A stretch of 64,000 nt of DNA from an uncultured Blautia sp. GTDB taxonomy: Bacteria; Bacillota; Clostridia; Lachnospirales; Lachnospiraceae. The notes beneath the pieces are model-generated. The model was not told the origin of the DNA. It saw nothing but the letters and a program-made list of their open reading frames with translations, and searched no databases. The stretch lies in contig URVB01000005.1 in NCBI GenBank assembly GCA_900551075.1, forward strand, positions 1 to 64,000, given 5' to 3'. The position numbers were made by a program, and so were the translations under genes. Shown piece after piece: positions 26,304 through 35,462 of the stretch (position 1 is its first letter; every line of letters begins with the position of its first letter).

Positions 26304-28178
26304 ATGTATATTTCAGAGATATCGATAAATGGATATAAGAATTGTCAAGAGCAATCTAATATCTCATTGAACAAAGGATTGAATATTCTGGTAGGAGAGA
26401 ACGCATCGGGCAAGTCAACAATTATTGATGCTATAAGAATGGTATTAAAAGATCCTGAATTGCGATATATAGAAGACGAGGATTTTTACAAGGCATTTGA
26501 TAGCGATATGCAGAAGAAAAATATTCAAATAGATATGCAATTAAAGGATTTAAGTCAAGAAGAAAAGGTAACTTTTTTGTCATGGTGTAATGCTGACTTT
26601 GAAGCAGAGTTGCATCTGGAAGTAGAAAACAGACCAAATCCAAAGGGATATTTCAAAAAAAGTATTTGGGGAGGAAAATCAAAGGCCAGTGCATTTGAGG
26701 AAGATACTTTTGATTTTATTAATGTTATTTATTTACCGGCGCTAAGGAATGCTGAGGAAAAACTGACCAATGGGAAAAAATCAAGGTTGGCACTTTTGTT
26801 AAAGCATCAATATCAAAATGAGGATAGGCAGCAAGCACTTGTCAATGCATTTAATAATTTTAATAAATCGGTTATCAAAAATGAAGATAGAAGGTTTGAT
26901 GAAATTACAAAAGCAAAGAAAGATATTAATTCTGCGATAGAAGAATCAATGGGGAATGTTTTTGGACAAAGTGTAAATCTACAGTTTTCAGAAAATTCAT
27001 TTTCGTCAATTCTTCAGAGTATAAAGATGGTATTCTTTCCGAACATAGGTGAGATGAACGACGATAAATTTAGAGATGTGGCAATAAATAGTTTAGGCTA
27101 TAATAATTTGTTGTATATAGCAACAGTATTTGCTGAATTAGAAGCAATTAATAACAATTTGTTTACAGTATTGTTAATAGAAGAACCAGAGGCACATCTA
27201 CATCCTCAGATTCAATCAAAATTAATTAAGTATCTTCAAAAACTATCTGATGAAAAAAAGAACTTACAAATTATACTGACAACACATTCCGCTGTTTTAG
27301 CTTCATCAGTAAGTGTGGATACTATAGTGCATGTGATGGGAACATCAACAGGTATTATGGTAAAAAAATTGTTAGATTTTAAATTTGATGATGGAATAAA
27401 GAATTATTTAAATAGATGGATGGATATCACAAAGTCTACGTTACTGTTTTCTAAAGGAATTATTCTTGTAGAAGGAATTTGTGAAGCAATGTTATTACCT
27501 GTTTTTGCTCCTCTGGTATTAAAGGAATATAATGATAAAAATCAGAAAAAATTGCCGAATACCTTAGAAGAAGCCGGAGTTACAGTTGTTAATATAAATG
27601 GTATTAACTTTAAATATTTTTATCCGTTGTTTTGTGATATAGATAAGAATGAAGATAGATTACCAATATGGTGTAGTGGAATTACGGATAGAGATCCATC
27701 ACCTATTATTGAAAAAGATGCGCAAGGGAAAATAGTAAAAAAAGAGGCTGTGTATCCTGAAGAAGGAGAAGTAGTAGTTGGAGGAAATGAAGTAATAGAT
27801 TTGGAAGAGGGAATTAATAAGACTAAAAGAGCAAGATTATACATATCGCCGTTAAAAACCTTTGAGTATGATTTGGCGATGAGTGGGAACTTTTCGATAA
27901 TGGCGGAGGTATTAGAAGAAAAATGGCCTAAGGAAGGTGGAGAAAAAGGTGTAAAGAAGCACTGTGAACAAATAAAAGACAAATATAATTGCTATTTAAA
28001 AAAAGAAGAGAAGCGTGAGGATGCAAAATATATTTACAAGCACATAGATTGTGACGATGTAGGAAAGGGTATTTTTTCACAAGCACTTATAGAAAAAATA
28101 GAGAAGAAGCAGGAAATTGTAATACCAGAATATATAAAAAAAGCAATTATTTGGGCATGTGGAGGTAACTGTGACTAA
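26304..28178 (+). CDS. OLD-family ATPase-Toprim nuclease, GajA-like
   Basis: Protein of 624 residues. The N-terminal SMC/ABC-like ATPase has Walker A GENASGKST (residues 31-39) and Walker B TVLLIEEPEAHLHPQ (about 290), with TTHSAVLASSV next. A C-terminal Toprim nuclease carries ILVEGICEAMLLP (about 387), and GITDRDPSP (about 460) supplies acidic metal ligands. This is the class 2 OLD architecture whose Gabija members (GajA) cut invading DNA when nucleotides fall. The helicase gene overlaps its stop by 8 bases. Slightly longer than the ~580 residues of well-known GajA. Low GC and many AAA/AGA codons suggest recent transfer. Confidence 0.82.
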   Translation: MYISEISINGYKNCQEQSNISLNKGLNILVGENASGKSTIIDAIRMVLKDPELRYIEDEDFYKAFDSDMQKKNIQIDMQLKDLSQEEKVTFLSWCNADFEAELHLEVENRPNPKGYFKKSIWGGKSKASAFEEDTFDFINVIYLPALRNAEEKLTNGKKSRLALLLKHQYQNEDRQQALVNAFNNFNKSVIKNEDRRFDEITKAKKDINSAIEESMGNVFGQSVNLQFSENSFSSILQSIKMVFFPNIGEMNDDKFRDVAINSLGYNNLLYIATVFAELEAINNNLFTVLLIEEPEAHLHPQIQSKLIKYLQKLSDEKKNLQIILTTHSAVLASSVSVDTIVHVMGTSTGIMVKKLLDFKFDDGIKNYLNRWMDITKSTLLFSKGIILVEGICEAMLLPVFAPLVLKEYNDKNQKKLPNTLEEAGVTVVNINGINFKYFYPLFCDIDKNEDRLPIWCSGITDRDPSPIIEKDAQGKIVKKEAVYPEEGEVVVGGNEVIDLEEGINKTKRARLYISPLKTFEYDLAMSGNFSIMAEVLEEKWPKEGGEKGVKKHCEQIKDKYNCYLKKEEKREDAKYIYKHIDCDDVGKGIFSQALIEKIEKKQEIVIPEYIKKAIIWACGGNCD

Positions 28179-30168
28179 AGAAGAATATCAGGGGAGAATA
28201 GCTAAAATTATATGTAATAAACCAGAAGAGATTACTTGCGAAGAATGCCATAGAGTAATAAATCGAGATATATGTAAAGGTTTTACTCAATGTAGAATTT
28301 CTGAAAAAACTGCAGAACAGTTGGAATATGTAATGATGCCAACAGAAGAAAATGTTTTTTTGAAAGCGTGTGCAGGGAGTGGAAAAACAGAGGTCCTGGG
28401 TTTAAAAGCAGCTTATGAAATAAAGCAATGGAAATCTTATAATCAAGGAATTGCTGTATTGACTTTTACGAATGATGCTACGAATGTTATTATTGATCGG
28501 ATAAAGCAATTTACTAATAGAAATAATACATACCCACATTATATTGGAACATTAAGTAGCTTTGTTCACAGTTATATTGTGCAACCATTTGTATATAAAT
28601 TGCAAGATTTTAAAGGCAAAGATGGAGATTTTTCCTTTCGGATCATTGATCGGAATCTGTCTATTTATAAAAACCATTGGTTAGAAATGTATGAATGTAA
28701 AGTGTCTTATAGAGATTCTCAGGGGAGATGGAATCCAATATTGGCACACCAAATGGGATATGACTTTGAAAAAAAGGATTTTTATTTTTATGTTGGGAAA
28801 AATAAGATGGAATGGCTTTCGGAATATTATGCCAGTACAGCTATGCAAGAATTTATTCAAAGTAAAAGAGTAACATCAAAAGGATTTTGGGAAAAAGAAT
28901 ATGTGACGAAGTGTTTCCTAAATTGCAAAAAAGAGTTTTGGAGAGATGGTTTTGCAACTTTTGATGATTTTAATTATTTAGCTGCAAAAGTATTATCTAA
29001 AGATATGGGAAAAATGATAGCAAAACGTTTTCCTATTATTTTTATTGATGAGTGTCAGGATTTATCAGGAAACGAATTGAAAGTTCTTCGTTTACTACAA
29101 AAACAAGGATGCAGTATTCACTGCATTGGGGATTTAAATCAAAGTATTTATGAATTCAAGCGAGTTGAACCAAATGAAATAACAGAGTATGTGAATGGAT
29201 ATGAGAAGAAAGGATTAAACGTTAATTTTAGAAGTTGCAAAGAAATAGTAGATTTTTCTGAAAAATTAATCGGAAGCAGGGAATGTATAAGTGTAAACAA
29301 AGAAAGTCAATTTGGTGATAATGCACTCTTATATATAGAATACGAAAATCCGGAAGAGACCATAGAGAAATATATTAATTTGTTGAAAAAATATAACTTT
29401 ATAGGGAGAGATAATAGAATTTTAGTACGACAAAATTCACTTCGTTTACAACTGGAGAATGCAACGTGTAATGATTATGATGAAAAAGAGCCTTTGATTG
29501 TAGCGGTTCAACTTTGGGAAAAGGGTTCGCAGCAACAAATGAGTTCAGCACTGGAATTGGCAGGGCGACAAATTTCTAGATGGTTTGGGGGAGCTCATAC
29601 GAAAACCAATTACTATTGTCCAAAAGAGATTATATCTGTTTTTCATTGGAGAATTTTTCTTATGAATGTATTAAAAGATATATTACAATCAAAGAATTTA
29701 TCGGATTTTGGAATAACTTATGGGAAATGGCATGAATATGCAAGGAAAGAATTAGGTGAAATATTGGAAAAAAATTATTCGGTTCTTGCTGCTTATGATG
29801 AAGTTGGAAATAGAAATCCATCTAAATTAATCGATGGAAAAAATTTTAGAGTTAGCAATGGAAATGGAAAAGTTATTATCGGTGAATTCAATGAAAAAAA
29901 GAAAAACATAATTCCGATTATGACGATTCATAAAAGTAAGGGATGTACATTTGACTCTACTTTGGTGATTTCAAGCAAAAATGCTAAAAGTATAGGAGGG
30001 CACTGGAAGGAGCACTGGCTAAATGGTTCAGGAGAGTCGAAAAGAATAGGGTACGTTGCGAGCACAAGAGCAAGACATTTGTTAGTTTGGGGTGTTCCTA
30101 AATTAAAAAGGAGTGATAGGGATTTGATTGAATCATATGGTTTTACTAATGTCGAAAAACTTCTATGA
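28171..30168 (+). CDS. UvrD/Rep-type helicase, GajB-like, with N-terminal Cys cluster
   Basis: Protein of 665 residues from GTG 28171 (GGAGG six bases before it, within the end of gajA). A short N-terminal Cys module (ITCEECH, then DICKGFTQC, about residues 23-42) may bind zinc. Superfamily-1 helicase motifs follow: CAGSGKTEV (Walker A, about 67), AVLTFTNDAT, FIDECQDLSG (about 291), IGDLNQSIYEF, IMTIHKSKGCTFD (about 583) and GYVASTRARHLLVW (about 626). Coupled translation with the OLD nuclease is the Gabija arrangement. It is longer than typical GajB (about 490 residues), from the N-terminal module and insertions before the DEXX motif. Confidence 0.82.
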   Translation: MTKEEYQGRIAKIICNKPEEITCEECHRVINRDICKGFTQCRISEKTAEQLEYVMMPTEENVFLKACAGSGKTEVLGLKAAYEIKQWKSYNQGIAVLTFTNDATNVIIDRIKQFTNRNNTYPHYIGTLSSFVHSYIVQPFVYKLQDFKGKDGDFSFRIIDRNLSIYKNHWLEMYECKVSYRDSQGRWNPILAHQMGYDFEKKDFYFYVGKNKMEWLSEYYASTAMQEFIQSKRVTSKGFWEKEYVTKCFLNCKKEFWRDGFATFDDFNYLAAKVLSKDMGKMIAKRFPIIFIDECQDLSGNELKVLRLLQKQGCSIHCIGDLNQSIYEFKRVEPNEITEYVNGYEKKGLNVNFRSCKEIVDFSEKLIGSRECISVNKESQFGDNALLYIEYENPEETIEKYINLLKKYNFIGRDNRILVRQNSLRLQLENATCNDYDEKEPLIVAVQLWEKGSQQQMSSALELAGRQISRWFGGAHTKTNYYCPKEIISVFHWRIFLMNVLKDILQSKNLSDFGITYGKWHEYARKELGEILEKNYSVLAAYDEVGNRNPSKLIDGKNFRVSNGNGKVIIGEFNEKKKNIIPIMTIHKSKGCTFDSTLVISSKNAKSIGGHWKEHWLNGSGESKRIGYVASTRARHLLVWGVPKLKRSDRDLIESYGFTNVEKLL

Positions 30169-30251
30169 CAAGGAAACCATATTGTGTTTAGTATCATAAT
30201 TAAAATGGTGTGGTGATTTATTAGCCAATTATGAAAAGAGGATTATAAACT

Positions 30252-30908
30252 ATGGAAAGATTAACTCAGGAAGAAGTGGATGATAGAATTAAGTTGCATG
30301 AACGATGGTTGAAAAATGGAGAAATTGGATATAGACCTTCGTTTGCTCATTTAGATTTATCTTATATGGAATTTAAAAGGGCAAACCTATACCATGCTAA
30401 TTTCGAAAGAAGTAATTTAACTGGATGCAATTTTAGATATGCAAATCTCAATAAAGCAGAATTGAAAGGCGCAAATCTAACGAAAGCTATATTGAAAGAA
30501 ACAAATCTTTTCCATGCAAATTTACATGAAGCTGTTTTAAAAGAAGTTAAGGTAAACGAATATACAATGTTTTATTTTCCAATTTGTCCTGAAGAAGGAG
30601 AAATAATCGGATATAAAAAAGTGGATGCAGGTCACAGACAGTATGCAATTGTTAAACTATTAATTCCAGCTGACGCAAGAAGGAATTCTGCGACTACTTA
30701 TAGGTGTAGGGCGGATAAGGCGAAAGTCCTTCAAATTAAAAGAGAAGATAATACAATGCTTAATAAGGCATATTCTAATCATCAATCTGATTTTATATAT
30801 GAAGTAGGAAAGTGGCTTGAAATTGCGGATTTTGACGAAGATAGATGGCATGAAACTGCACCGGGAATACACTTTTATTTAGCTGAAAATTTGGCTAAAT
30901 GTTATTAA
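30252..30908 (+). CDS. Pentapeptide-repeat protein with C-terminal DUF5758-like domain
   Basis: Protein of 218 residues. About ten pentapeptide units of the A(N/D)LxxA type occupy residues 33-98 (ANLYHANFERSNLTGCNF, ANLNKAELKGANLTKA), forming a right-handed beta helix. The remainder (PEEGEIIGYKKVD, then YAIVKLLIPADARR) looks like the DUF5758 domain found in phage and element proteins. It lies 83 bases after the helicase gene. The role is unknown. Some pentapeptide proteins mimic DNA and protect gyrase. Whether it belongs to the defence module is unclear. Confidence 0.75.
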   Translation: MERLTQEEVDDRIKLHERWLKNGEIGYRPSFAHLDLSYMEFKRANLYHANFERSNLTGCNFRYANLNKAELKGANLTKAILKETNLFHANLHEAVLKEVKVNEYTMFYFPICPEEGEIIGYKKVDAGHRQYAIVKLLIPADARRNSATTYRCRADKAKVLQIKREDNTMLNKAYSNHQSDFIYEVGKWLEIADFDEDRWHETAPGIHFYLAENLAKCY

Positions 30909-31016
30909 AAAATTGCTGAATTTAATTCGCCGGAATCTTCTCATTTTCTATGATTTTTATGAAAAAGAGTGAAATAAACGTAGGTATACATTATAAATTA
31001 GAGTGGGAATGTAGAA

Positions 31017-31433
31017 ATGAAAGTGATAGTTTTATTGGATGACAACAAGGGCATGATGTTTCATCACAGAAGGCAGAGCAGAGACAAAGCATTGACCGAA
31101 CGGATTCAGAAGATTTGCAAAGGGCATCGGTTATGGATGAATACATATTCCTATAAACTGTATTCTGTAATAGCAGATTCTTGTGTAAGTGAAAAGTTTA
31201 TGCAGGAGGCAGAAGAGGATGATTTTTGTCTTGTAGAGATGGATCATCTAAATTTGTATGAAGATAAGATTGAGAGGCTGATTGTATATTGGTGGAATCG
31301 GAAGTATCCTTCAGATTTTCAGTTCGACTTGGATTTGAAGGAGTGGAAATTGGTAAGTACCGAGGAATTTTCCGGTTTTTCTCATGATAAAATTACGGAG
31401 GAAATTTATGAGAAGGATAGAGCGGAATCATAA
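31017..31433 (+). CDS. Small protein of unknown function coupled to the secreted nuclease
   Basis: Protein of 138 residues beginning MKVIVLLDDNKGMMFHHRRQSRD. It is acidic in the second half and has no membrane segment. Proteins like it recur directly upstream of DNA/RNA non-specific endonuclease genes in Firmicutes. Here its 3' end overlaps the nuclease start by 26 bases, so the two are made together. A role as a cytoplasmic partner or inhibitor of the nuclease is possible but only inferred from position. Confidence 0.6.
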   Translation: MKVIVLLDDNKGMMFHHRRQSRDKALTERIQKICKGHRLWMNTYSYKLYSVIADSCVSEKFMQEAEEDDFCLVEMDHLNLYEDKIERLIVYWWNRKYPSDFQFDLDLKEWKLVSTEEFSGFSHDKITEEIYEKDRAES

Positions 31434-32298
31434 AAATAAGCTGATTAGGAGACAGGTTCTTCCATTGGTGTTTGTATGTCTGCTATTTACCGGATGTAAT
31501 GGAATTATCAATAAGGGTACCCCAGAACCAGAAACGCCAGTTGTGTCTATTTCTGATATACCGGAGTATGTAGGAAATCCTTATGTTGAGATTAATGGAA
31601 ACGAGCCGGAATTTCAGGAGAATGAACTGACAGAGAAATCATTTGAACAGTACAGTGAATTGGATGCTTATGGACGGTGTGGAGTTGCTTTTGCTAATGT
31701 GGGGCAGGATTTAATGCCGACAGAAGAAAGAGGAAATATTGGGCAGGTGAAACCTTCTGGATGGCACACAGTGAAATATGATATTGTGGATGGAAAGTAT
31801 CTGTACAACAGGTGTCATTTGGTTGGTTACCAGCTTACAGCAGAGAATGCAAATGAAAAAAATTTAATTACAGGTACTAGATACATGAATGTGGAAGGAA
31901 TGCTGCCATTTGAGAATCTGGTGGCAGATTATGTGAAAGAAACGGATAACCATGTGCTATACCGGGTGACACCAGTATATGAAGGAAAGAACCTGGTAGC
32001 AAAGGGGGTCCAGATGGAAGGATATTCGGTTGAAGATCAGGGAGATGGTGTCAGTTTCCATATATTTGTGTATAATGTCCAGCCCGGAATTCGTATAGAT
32101 TACGAAACAGGAGACAGCCAGTTGGTGGATGAGCAGCCGGATATACAACAGGGAGAAATCAGAGGAAATTCAAAATCAAAGATTTACCATTGCCCAGGAC
32201 AGGCAGCCTATGAAGAAATGGCAGATTCAAAGAATCTGGTATTATTTAAGACGGAGCAGGAAGCAAAGGACGCAGGGTATCGGAAAGCAAAGAGGTAA
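31408..32298 (+). CDS. Secreted DNA/RNA non-specific endonuclease lipoprotein (EndA/NucA-like)
   Basis: Protein of 296 residues from ATG 31408 (GGAGG upstream). A lipoprotein signal ends LFTGCNG with Cys at position 30. The beta-beta-alpha metal nuclease core reads YNRCHLVGYQLTAENANEKNLITGTRYMN in sequence (catalytic His in RCHL, metal Asn in the following helix); the usual DRGH is NRCH here. A short C-terminal domain (KIYHCPGQAAYEEM, then FKTEQEAKDAGYRK) resembles the Ada-like metal-binding module seen on bacterial nucleases. Located outside the membrane, it may degrade DNA for uptake or act against neighbours or phage. Confidence 0.85.
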   Translation: MRRIERNHKNKLIRRQVLPLVFVCLLFTGCNGIINKGTPEPETPVVSISDIPEYVGNPYVEINGNEPEFQENELTEKSFEQYSELDAYGRCGVAFANVGQDLMPTEERGNIGQVKPSGWHTVKYDIVDGKYLYNRCHLVGYQLTAENANEKNLITGTRYMNVEGMLPFENLVADYVKETDNHVLYRVTPVYEGKNLVAKGVQMEGYSVEDQGDGVSFHIFVYNVQPGIRIDYETGDSQLVDEQPDIQQGEIRGNSKSKIYHCPGQAAYEEMADSKNLVLFKTEQEAKDAGYRKAKR

Positions 32299-32333
32299 AA
32301 ACTTATATCTAAGAGAAAAAGGAAGTGATGCAA

Positions 32334-33839
32334 ATGTCAAAATATAATTTCTACTATGATGAGTCTGAGCATAGTAGAAAAATCAACTACAGCACAGTAA
32401 GTGCCCCTAATTATTATGATAATTTCGTAACAATGATTGTAGGATGGGCGTCTGAGAAAGGTGACATTCTGCAACGGCATGCTGCTTTCGAGGCTAAGTA
32501 TGCAGATAGAAAAGATCGTGATGGTGAAATTAAAAGTACGATGTTTAAGCAAAAACAATTCAAATATGGTTTTGCTTCCCTCAACAAGCAGAACGCTCAG
32601 TTTATAAGTGATTTCCTGTCGCTTTTTGATGAGGATATTCATATTTACTTTTCTATTTGTAGCAAGATTGAATATCTTGTGTTACAAGTTTTTCGAGGGT
32701 ATAGGAACAGTTTTCACGTTGACGCAGACTTAATGAAGTATTCCATTACAAAGGCGCTCGTTATGTATCGGCCGCAGGAAATCATTAAGTGCCTCTATGA
32801 ATCACCCGAAGACTTTTTAAAGGAACTAAAGAAGTTTTTCCGCAATCGGATTGAATGCAATAAAAACAATCCAAAATTAAAGCAAACAGAAACAATGGCA
32901 TTTCAAGAAATTTTACTTGTATTAGATGAGATTTCAGATGTCTTAGAGATTGATTGGGATTATCATATGTCTTTTGATGGGTTCAATAAGTATCTACAGG
33001 AAAAAAATATACAGAACTATTTACTGATTATTGATAAAGAAGGTGAAGCAGAGGAAGAAAGCAAAACTCTAAAGTCTGCTCGTGAAATAGGACTGGATAA
33101 TTCAAATGAAGCCGATTCTACAGAACATTCAGGTCTTCGTATGGCAGATATGATGGCGGGAATCATTTCTAAGCTGTTAAAAGGGGTATGCGATTCCTTA
33201 CGATACCATTCTCTTGATGAGAGCACTAACAAAAAGATTCTTGATGTAGGCTGGTTTTGCTTGAGTGAAGTTCAATTAGAGCTTTATAAAAAATTATATC
33301 GTCTTATTTGCGAATGGCAACCAGCTTGGTACAAATCGTACTCTGGTATTTATTCGGATGATTTGGTTGTATTCAATGCTTTGCTTAATTTTATGAACCA
33401 TTTTAAATCTGTTGAACAGATTCGGGCTGATATAGATATGCAAGGCGAATACTTTAATACGTTTGCTTGTGAGCAATTGGCAAAGTATTTTAATCAGAGA
33501 AGATGCAAACTGCCTATTGAACCTATAAATCTCTTTGATGAAGAATCATATTTGAACCAAAAGGGTGGGAAAGTATATTTGGATTCAAGGAAGCAACCTC
33601 ATTTGCCGTTACATGAAGGTTCTCAGACTTTTGATGTATTATCGGTTGGAGTAGATCAGAAATTCACTTCAACAGTAACAATTTTAAAGGATGGAAAATC
33701 TGAGTGTTATCAACTTCCAAATGAACTAAATGAATGGGCCAGCAGTGTTGTTGGAATGGCAGTCATGGGAATAAATCTTTTCCCTACCAAAGTGACTTTT
33801 TCCAGTATTAATGGAAAATATTACGTAGATATACTTTGA
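32334..33839 (+). CDS. DUF3800-domain protein (RNase H-like fold)
   Basis: Protein of 501 residues. The N-terminus YNFYYDESEHSRKI carries the Asp-Glu pair that opens DUF3800, and EHSGLRMADMMAGIISK (about residue 270) is its second conserved acidic motif. This layout is predicted to be an RNase H-like metal nuclease. The last 200 residues are extra and unrecognised, rich in aromatic residues, ending as a small beta domain (SVGVDQKFTSTVTIL). ATG 32334 has AAAGGAAG upstream. DUF3800 genes are common in defence islands and mobile elements; here it ends the cargo block before the conjugation backbone. Confidence 0.75.
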   Translation: MSKYNFYYDESEHSRKINYSTVSAPNYYDNFVTMIVGWASEKGDILQRHAAFEAKYADRKDRDGEIKSTMFKQKQFKYGFASLNKQNAQFISDFLSLFDEDIHIYFSICSKIEYLVLQVFRGYRNSFHVDADLMKYSITKALVMYRPQEIIKCLYESPEDFLKELKKFFRNRIECNKNNPKLKQTETMAFQEILLVLDEISDVLEIDWDYHMSFDGFNKYLQEKNIQNYLLIIDKEGEAEEESKTLKSAREIGLDNSNEADSTEHSGLRMADMMAGIISKLLKGVCDSLRYHSLDESTNKKILDVGWFCLSEVQLELYKKLYRLICEWQPAWYKSYSGIYSDDLVVFNALLNFMNHFKSVEQIRADIDMQGEYFNTFACEQLAKYFNQRRCKLPIEPINLFDEESYLNQKGGKVYLDSRKQPHLPLHEGSQTFDVLSVGVDQKFTSTVTILKDGKSECYQLPNELNEWASSVVGMAVMGINLFPTKVTFSSINGKYYVDIL

Positions 33840-33916
33840 ATATAAGGCAAAAGAAAAGAGTAATAAAAAAGGAGTGGGTAATTTCCAGTTTATCAATTTC
33901 ATACCAAGTATTAACC

Positions 33917-33952
33917 AGCAGTTAGTCCATTTTTCGGATTGGCTGCTTTTTA
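33917..33952 (+). terminator. Terminator between cargo and ICE backbone
   Basis: AGCAGTTAGTCC pairs with GGATTGGCTGCT (G-T pairs inside), followed by TTTTAATTT. Confidence 0.65.
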
Positions 33953-33984
33953 ATTTCAGCAACAAATACTGCTATCTTTCTCTC

Positions 33985-34084
33985 CCCCGGCAACTACCGG
34001 GCGGGAAAAACCTTAACAGGCTGGAAAAGAAAAAGGTCTCCAGCCACACACATTTCTATGCTCCGGGAATGTCTTTCCCCGGAG
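33985..34084 (+). promoter_or_regulatory. Hairpin-rich leader of the parM operon
   Basis: Two GC-rich hairpins, CCCGG-CAACTA-CCGGG (33986-34001) and CTCCGGG...CCCCGGAG (34061-34084), lie between the cargo terminator and parM in otherwise AT-rich DNA. They may form a regulatory leader or the partner-protein binding region of the segregation module. A function is not shown. Confidence 0.35.
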
Positions 34085-34116
34085 ATTTCCACAACTACAA
34101 CAGAATAAAGAAGGGA

Positions 34117-35034
34117 GTGATTGCGATAGTTATCGGAATTGATCATGGCTATTCAGCCATCAAGACAAGACAGGTGTGTTTCCCAACAGGAATCACACGC
34201 TATGAGTATGAGCCATATACCATGCAGAATGTCCTGCAGTATAAGGAAAGTTATTATGTCTGCGGTACCGGACGCCAGACTCTGGTGAAAGATAAAACCG
34301 CCAATGAAAATTATTATCTACTGACAATGGCAGCGATTGCGCAGGAGATACAAAAGAGAAGGGGCGAGCGAACCGCAAAGGTTGTTCTTGCAGCCGGACT
34401 TCCACTGGCGGGATTCGGCAGGGAAAAGCAGCCATTCAGGGAGTATCTGTTCCGGAAGGAGCAGCCGCTTCGTTTCCAGTATGAAAAGGAACGGTATGAG
34501 ATCCAGATTGAGGATGTGAAGCTGTTCCCCCAAGGGTATTCGGCACTGGCTTTGTACCCGGAATATCTAAAAGATGAGCCGTCTGTGTTGCTAATTGATA
34601 TCGGGGGATGGACGGTGGATCTGATGCGGCTGGATCATGCTGTTCCGAATGCAGCTACCTGCCGCAGTCTGGAGCTTGGTGTGATCCGGTGTATGGATGA
34701 GATCATGGAGCAAGTGCGAAGAAATACCGGACTGTCTGTGACGGATGCCCAGATCGAACGCGTCTTAAACGGAAAGTCCTGCAGTATGCCGCAGGAAGTC
34801 GTGTCCATCATCACACATCAGGGCAGGTTATACATTGAGAAAATTCTGTCTGCCATTACAGAAGCAGGCTTTGACCTGCGGGCAGTACCCTCGGTATTTA
34901 TGGGCGGAGGTGCCGCCATTTTAAAGCACCGTGTGACCGCACAGGACCGCCTTTGCCGACCGATTTACCTGACAGACGTCCATGCCAACGCTGCAGGGTA
35001 TGAACGGATCGTGGGGCAGATGAGAACGCTGTGA
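34117..35034 (+). CDS. ParM/StbA-like actin-family ATPase
   Basis: Protein of about 305 residues. VIGIDHGYSAIKT is the phosphate-1 loop, VLAAGLPLAGFGREK the segment of ParM-like proteins, LLIDIGGWTVDLM phosphate-2, and SVFMGGGAAIL the adenosine loop. It should polymerise into filaments that move or partition the excised element. The start is uncertain: GTG 34117 overlaps the AAGGGAG site, and no better ATG, GTG or TTG exists nearby, so initiation may use a rarer codon a few triplets later. The open frame reaches back to 33874, but that part is non-coding in character. The next gene begins inside this stop codon (GTGA). Confidence 0.82.
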   Translation: MIAIVIGIDHGYSAIKTRQVCFPTGITRYEYEPYTMQNVLQYKESYYVCGTGRQTLVKDKTANENYYLLTMAAIAQEIQKRRGERTAKVVLAAGLPLAGFGREKQPFREYLFRKEQPLRFQYEKERYEIQIEDVKLFPQGYSALALYPEYLKDEPSVLLIDIGGWTVDLMRLDHAVPNAATCRSLELGVIRCMDEIMEQVRRNTGLSVTDAQIERVLNGKSCSMPQEVVSIITHQGRLYIEKILSAITEAGFDLRAVPSVFMGGGAAILKHRVTAQDRLCRPIYLTDVHANAAGYERIVGQMRTL

Positions 35035-35306
35035 GCCGTCCCGTTTTTTCGTTCCGTCCGAATCTGCAGAACTCAGAACATCAGAGGGCATGGGAAATCT
35101 TATGTAGTGTTCCGGAAGGGCAGAAGAACCAGTATCTGGTAGAGGCTGTCCTCAAAATGGAAGATGGAAAATGGCTGGAGAAAGTCATCCGGGAAACTGT
35201 TCGGGAAGAACTGAAATGTGGCGATGTGCAACATAACGTGTCGCGACGCAAAGAAGAAATTCCAAATGAAATGCTGGACTTTCTTTATCAAATGGAGAAT
35301 GAGTGA
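35031..35306 (+). CDS. Small ParR/StbB-like partner of ParM
   Basis: Protein of 91 residues whose GTG start overlaps the parM stop by 4 bases. RAWEILCSVPEGQKNQYLVEAVL fits a helical DNA-binding segment seen in small ParR-like adaptors, followed by WLEKVIRETVREEL, and a basic then acidic tail ending LDFLYQMENE. In such operons the second gene binds the centromere and links it to the filament. Assignment rests mainly on position and size. Confidence 0.62.
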   Translation: MSRPVFSFRPNLQNSEHQRAWEILCSVPEGQKNQYLVEAVLKMEDGKWLEKVIRETVREELKCGDVQHNVSRRKEEIPNEMLDFLYQMENE

Positions 35307-35462
35307 AAGGGGGTGAGGCCTACTGAAGGTGTAGTATTCGGCATTGTTGTATATGCTTGGTTTCCATATTCTTTGACATGGTTTCTTTAGTGGGTATTGT
35401 GAATAGCTTTGCATCGTTCTTTGGAGTATGTTGTGTGTAACAAAAAGAAAGGAGCCACGCTT

